64,000 nt of DNA. It comes from Pedobacter gandavensis. GTDB lineage: Bacteria; Bacteroidota; Bacteroidia; Sphingobacteriales; Sphingobacteriaceae. Each line of letters opens with the position of its first letter. Position 1 is the stretch's first letter. Below are positions 60,233 to 64,000 of the stretch, piece after piece. The notes under the pieces were generated by a model. The model had not been told where the DNA came from and ran no database searches. It was given only the letters and a program-made list of their open reading frames with translations. Where the stretch lies: assembly GCF_014172405.1 (NCBI RefSeq), contig NZ_WNXC01000004.1, positions 372,001 through 436,000 on the forward strand. The letters run 5' to 3'. Position numbers and translations under genes: made by a program.

Positions 60233-62143
60233 TTATCTAATAAGCCCAAGTTCAGCTAATGCTGCGAAGGATGTACCACTATGATTGTTCTTAATCACCA
60301 ACCTATAATATCTCGCGGTTTTAGCAGCAGGGAAGTTGTAGTTAAATCGACTAAACGCATTCGTCATTACTGTTGAGCCTTCTTTCGTCCAATTCACATT
60401 GTCTGTACTGGTGAATATATCAATGTCCTTAGGTCTTTGACTTGCATTATCTCTTGGAACAAAGTACATTCCTTTTGCCAACGTTGGCTCCCCGAAATCA
60501 TAGGTCAAAGTATATGGCATCGCTCCCAGTGGGGATCCCTGCCATTGTGAATGCCAGAAGGTGTTGTTATTGTTGTCAATCAAATTTTTAGCAAAACCAT
60601 TCGTTCCTTCCCCTACTCTCTCTTCAGAACTTGCCGTCACTGTAGGTTCGATGATCACCGCTCCAGTACCACCTGTTTTGGTCATTGGGTTATAGGTCCA
60701 GATGGTTTTAGTTAATCGGGGATACAATGCCGCTACTTTGCTTTTCATCTGAGGAGTTAAATCAATACCCCAGGCTTCAAAAAACAACTTCAGATCGGTT
60801 TTTGCATAATCAGAAAATTTCTCATAAACAAAATCATGCTTTTCAATATCCGTTAATGGGGTACGCGCGGCATGTCTGGCTTCTGTGTATAAATAAGCCA
60901 TTGCGTCATAGCCATAAAGGTCAAAGATCTGCAGAAAAGGAATAATCCTGTGGAAAGGACCAAATACTGAATATGTATCAAAATTCTTCGCTGTTTTAGA
61001 AGCAGCGAAAGCAAGTGCTTCCGTATTTGCATTAGGCATTGCCGGATGCAAGCCTGCATATCCTACTTTATTACGGTTGGCAATTTTAAAACTAAACAAG
61101 TTATTCGTCGTTTCACCTAAAGTGCTCCAGCTCCAAAGGCCCTGCTGACAGTTATGGCCAAACTCATGATAAGTTCCCCAATTGCTGCCATTCAATAAAG
61201 ATTGAAGGTTAGTCATTCCACCAAACCATTCATCGTCCATCGTACCTACAAAAGGAAAACCGCTATGACCATAACCAACCGAAAGTTGAATGTCCAGAAT
61301 CCCTCTCCATGCACTTTGAGGACTTCTATCTCTGATATCAGCGCTGTTATCAGATAAGCCCATCCAGCCATTGTAATCCAGTTCGAACTTTGCATTCCAT
61401 TCTGTCATTAATGCCGTTGGATTAGCCACTGGCATTCTCAACAAGAAGCTTCTTGGGATCAGAAATATCACACGCTTACTTCTCATTTCCAGCCAGGGTA
61501 CAGAAGATTCCTGAACTTTCTTATTCCATTCTGCATCGGTGATTTCTCCCAGTACAAAATCAGGTGCTTTTACCGCTCCGGTAAAAATTAACTCTACCGG
61601 TTGGGCAATTGCCACCTGCGCACGGATGTAGATGGTACCACCGTATAGGTTACGCACATAGTTTACACCTGGAAAAAGCTGTTTCACGGTGTATATAATC
61701 GGATCTCTTAACAAAGGATCATGACCTGTCAGGTTATCCGTATGGCCACCTACCTGTACGCTTAATCCAGATATTCCAGCAGGAACAACAATCTTAATCA
61801 ATTCCCCGGCAGGGGCATAATAACCTGTACTAAATTGTGGGCTTGGTGCCACAGAGATTCTCAGGGTCTGTGCCGTAGAAGAAGAAAAATTCAGGTCAAG
61901 TTTAACCTTTTCGTTTATCAGGCGAGGCTCTGCCGCATCTACCAATCCAGGGAAAACACGTGCTTTCGCATACATCGAGCGATCTACTCTACTCATTGCG
62001 GTATCTACCGTTATCGTTCCTTGTTCATTGCCAGAGGCATCATTGTAACCATCTTTAAACGCAGTACCGTATTTCTTGCAAGAAGGTAAGACTGCCAGTA
62101 GCATCAATGCCAATGATGCAGTCAATAAGTTATTACTTTTCAT
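60233..62143 (-). CDS. M60-family (enhancin/mucinase-like) metallopeptidase lipoprotein
   Basis: This 636-residue lipoprotein has lipobox LPSC (Cys22). It has an N-terminal beta domain, then an M60 zinc peptidase domain with HEFGH at 326-330 and Glu344 in LGETTNN (HExxH-x13-E). A C-terminal discoidin-like carbohydrate-binding module runs from about 510. M60-type enzymes cut mucins and other O-glycosylated proteins. ATG codons at 62224 and 62155 are in frame upstream, but MKSNNLLTASLAL at 62143 gives the proper signal. It sits between the two LamG lipoprotein genes. Confidence 0.88.
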   Translation of the reverse strand: MKSNNLLTASLALMLLAVLPSCKKYGTAFKDGYNDASGNEQGTITVDTAMSRVDRSMYAKARVFPGLVDAAEPRLINEKVKLDLNFSSSTAQTLRISVAPSPQFSTGYYAPAGELIKIVVPAGISGLSVQVGGHTDNLTGHDPLLRDPIIYTVKQLFPGVNYVRNLYGGTIYIRAQVAIAQPVELIFTGAVKAPDFVLGEITDAEWNKKVQESSVPWLEMRSKRVIFLIPRSFLLRMPVANPTALMTEWNAKFELDYNGWMGLSDNSADIRDRSPQSAWRGILDIQLSVGYGHSGFPFVGTMDDEWFGGMTNLQSLLNGSNWGTYHEFGHNCQQGLWSWSTLGETTNNLFSFKIANRNKVGYAGLHPAMPNANTEALAFAASKTAKNFDTYSVFGPFHRIIPFLQIFDLYGYDAMAYLYTEARHAARTPLTDIEKHDFVYEKFSDYAKTDLKLFFEAWGIDLTPQMKSKVAALYPRLTKTIWTYNPMTKTGGTGAVIIEPTVTASSEERVGEGTNGFAKNLIDNNNNTFWHSQWQGSPLGAMPYTLTYDFGEPTLAKGMYFVPRDNASQRPKDIDIFTSTDNVNWTKEGSTVMTNAFSRFNYNFPAAKTARYYRLVIKNNHSGTSFAALAELGLIR

Positions 62144-62159
62144 AGCTATAGCCATTTTT

Positions 62160-63920
62160 TTATTTAACATCTGTATATTTTGCCTTCCAAACGACACCTT
62201 CCAATCCCCATCCTGTTGGGGCATTCATTCCCATCCATTGATAAATCATAAAAGGGATATCCACACTGTTAGGAACCAATAAATAAAACGAATCAGAAAT
62301 CGGCGGATCAAGAAATGGACTATATTCACTGAAGACCTGCCATTGATAAAGGCCTGTTAAAGTAAAATCAATGCCCTTTCCTCTTGGTGCCAGATTGATC
62401 AATTGATTTCCTTTACCCTCATTACATGGCCAGTAACCTACCAGGTTATTGATGTTTGGATGCGCTGGATCTAAGGTTGTTTTTTTAACCTGAGCAGCAA
62501 TTGTTGCATTCGATAAAGCAGTATTAAAAATCTGTAATTCTGAAATGAGTACATCTGGATTTTCAGCATCCCCAGACTTACGTCCCATAGCCAATGGTAC
62601 TGAAGTATCTCTGGTCCCTCTGCTCGTGATGTCTACACCAGCATTGGTCACAACGCCATCTGTTAAACACCTCACCATTTTCTTTGCACCTTCGGTATAA
62701 AAAACTACAGTGATCGTATGCCATAAGCCATCATTCACGACCCCGTTGCTGCTAAAGTTGGACCAGCCACCGTTCCCACTCACATTCATAGACCAAACTT
62801 TACCAGAAAGATAAATAACCCATCCCGGAGTTGATCCATTATTAATCCCAGTTGATTTCGATAGGAAAACTGGCCAGGATCTGTCAGTTCCACTTCCTTT
62901 AAATTTGCATTGAATCGTGAAATCGTTAGTCCCAAAATTATAAAGTCCATTGTCATTAGGAATCACAGCTTTTACATTCTGTCCATCACCCCCGTAGAAT
63001 TTTGGTGCAACGGACGTAAATGGAATCTGATCTGAAGCCGGTTTCGCAACCAGGCTAGTTATAAATCTAGGATTATAAAAAGCGATAAAATTATTACGGC
63101 TGTCGTCCGCATAAACAGTCTTGTCTGTAGTAGGTGGCCCTGCTGGCAATGCGCCTCCTTTATTAGAAGCAATCACGACCAACCAGTTTTCCCCGGCATA
63201 ATTTTTACGTTTAGTTAGGGCCTCCAGAATTTCCCCAACATAAGCGTCCATTTTCAGTAATGCAGTAGCATATCCTGGTGTATTTTCACTATAGCCAAAT
63301 TCCTTTCCGGCAGCTTCAACACTTCCAAACTCTGCGACAGCCAGTGTGGCATCATCTCTGTTTAACTCCTGCATTAAAGCAGTTTTTACGGCTACATCAT
63401 CGTTATTAAATGATTTGCTTTCTGTAGCATCCGTAGCCAGATTACTGGCAAAGGCTGCAGATGCACTAAAAGAAGCAGACCTTAATGTCGGATTCAGGGC
63501 TTTCATTCTACTAAACAAGGTAGGGTATTGTGTCAGACGATTTCCTGAGAAATCTTCCGAACGAACACCATGTTTCGCAGCCGTAACCCCTGTTAGCATG
63601 GTCGACCAACCATCGGCATTGCTCATGCTGGTCTTATTAAAGTCAGAAAGTCCATCATAAGAATAAATGGAACGTTTAATGATTTGCGTTAAGTTAGGAG
63701 CATTTAGTTCCCTTATTGCTCTTCCTCTTGCACCATCAATGATTAAATACAGTACTTTTCGGTTCTTCGAACTTACGGCAGCTGTATCGTTCTTGTGTTC
63801 CTGACTTAGTTGATTAGGAAAATCCTTATTGCAAGAACCCATCAAGAAAATCAGGGCAAGGGACATCAAAGCCAATAGACTTTTCATGCCTTTATATAGA
63901 TATGTATTTTTATGATTCAT
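62160..63920 (-). CDS. alkaline-phosphatase-fold/LamG lipoprotein, likely catalytically degenerate
   Basis: This 586-residue lipoprotein has lipobox MGSC (Cys30). The domain order is the same as in its paralogue at 58533: phosphatase fold (about 53-300), LamG jellyroll (about 330-490) and DUF4983-like end. The first Asp remains (IIDGARG). The nucleophile region reads NADGW (101-105), the D-x-x-GH motif reads VEAAGKE (201-207), and DHGG reads NKGG (253-256). Most catalytic and metal residues are gone. ATG 63887 is an alternative start and 63977 is unlikely. The operon may begin outside the window, where SusC/SusD-type genes could lie. Confidence 0.8.
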   Translation of the reverse strand: MNHKNTYLYKGMKSLLALMSLALIFLMGSCNKDFPNQLSQEHKNDTAAVSSKNRKVLYLIIDGARGRAIRELNAPNLTQIIKRSIYSYDGLSDFNKTSMSNADGWSTMLTGVTAAKHGVRSEDFSGNRLTQYPTLFSRMKALNPTLRSASFSASAAFASNLATDATESKSFNNDDVAVKTALMQELNRDDATLAVAEFGSVEAAGKEFGYSENTPGYATALLKMDAYVGEILEALTKRKNYAGENWLVVIASNKGGALPAGPPTTDKTVYADDSRNNFIAFYNPRFITSLVAKPASDQIPFTSVAPKFYGGDGQNVKAVIPNDNGLYNFGTNDFTIQCKFKGSGTDRSWPVFLSKSTGINNGSTPGWVIYLSGKVWSMNVSGNGGWSNFSSNGVVNDGLWHTITVVFYTEGAKKMVRCLTDGVVTNAGVDITSRGTRDTSVPLAMGRKSGDAENPDVLISELQIFNTALSNATIAAQVKKTTLDPAHPNINNLVGYWPCNEGKGNQLINLAPRGKGIDFTLTGLYQWQVFSEYSPFLDPPISDSFYLLVPNSVDIPFMIYQWMGMNAPTGWGLEGVVWKAKYTDVK

Positions 63921-64000
63921 ATGCTTAATTTTATGAGGTATATGGTCCTGTTTACTTTTTAACTGATATACGGACAATATTGCCGACTTTCTTGTTGTCA

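Noticed and set aside
1..64000. tRNA, rRNA, CRISPR arrays, insertion sequences, phage genes
   Set aside because: Reading the intergenic regions showed no cloverleaf-like or rRNA sequence, no regularly spaced repeats, and no transposase, integrase or capsid-like frame.

Overview
The window comes from a member of the Bacteroidota, most probably family Sphingobacteriaceae (Pedobacter-like). The sequence signs are Bacteroidota-type promoters (TTTG, about 19 bases, then TAnnTTTG), a GldJ lipoprotein, a SUI1/eIF1-like factor, a TonB/ExbB/ExbD set with two ExbD genes, DUF4476, DUF4159 and DUF4983-type proteins, many lipoproteins with an SxC lipobox, and a nuo operon with a short NuoG. The DNA is moderately AT-rich. 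I see no rRNA, tRNA, CRISPR array, insertion sequence or phage gene. It reads as an ordinary chromosomal segment with a few accessory islands.

Layout. 1-3.9 kb: end of a polysaccharide-deacetylase-like gene, upp, a DUF1648 membrane protein, a YjjG-type nucleotidase, DUF4476, DinB and a small lipoprotein with a duplicated His/Cys motif. 3.9-12.4 kb: surface-glycan genes (flippase, three methyltransferases, three glycosyltransferases), interrupted by a reverse-strand rhomboid protease/methyltransferase pair. 12.4-16 kb: a short-chain dehydrogenase, typA and a Rossmann oxidoreductase. 16-22 kb: two divergent esterases followed by an amidoligase-rich group (RimK-like ATP-grasp, YbdK-type carboxylate-amine ligase, class I amidotransferase, unknown ATP-grasp-like protein). 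This looks like a pathway for an unknown amide-linked metabolite. 22-25 kb: a 52-residue FeoB-associated Cys-rich protein, a Crp/Fnr regulator, YceI, pirin and ispF. 25-31.4 kb: gldJ, then a reverse-strand housekeeping run (biotin carrier protein, DUF4159, rsmE, CorC/HlyC-type protein, ppa, DedA).

31.4-44.4 kb: a complete 14-gene complex I operon (nuoA to nuoN, reverse strand). Its promoter appears to overlap the terminator of the upstream TPR gene. 44.5-50.4 kb: exbB-exbD-exbD-tonB-small membrane protein-PstS-like lipoprotein-TPR protein, with several inverted repeats between genes. 50.7-55.7 kb: pckA, a SUI1 factor, a lipid kinase, and metK preceded by a very good promoter and a SAM-II-type riboswitch.

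55.9-64 kb: the end of what is probably a glycoprotein-utilization locus on the reverse strand. It encodes two paralogous alkaline-phosphatase-fold/LamG lipoproteins, an M60-type mucinase-like metallopeptidase lipoprotein and a GH84 N-acetylglucosaminidase. In both phosphatase-fold proteins the metal-binding His and Asp residues look replaced, so they are probably binding proteins rather than enzymes.

The observations most worth following are the amidoligase group (16.0-22.1 kb), the two pseudo-phosphodiesterases in the M60/GH84 locus (58.5-63.9 kb), the SAM-II element with an extra hairpin (53.8 kb), and the nuo promoter embedded in a terminator (44.4 kb).
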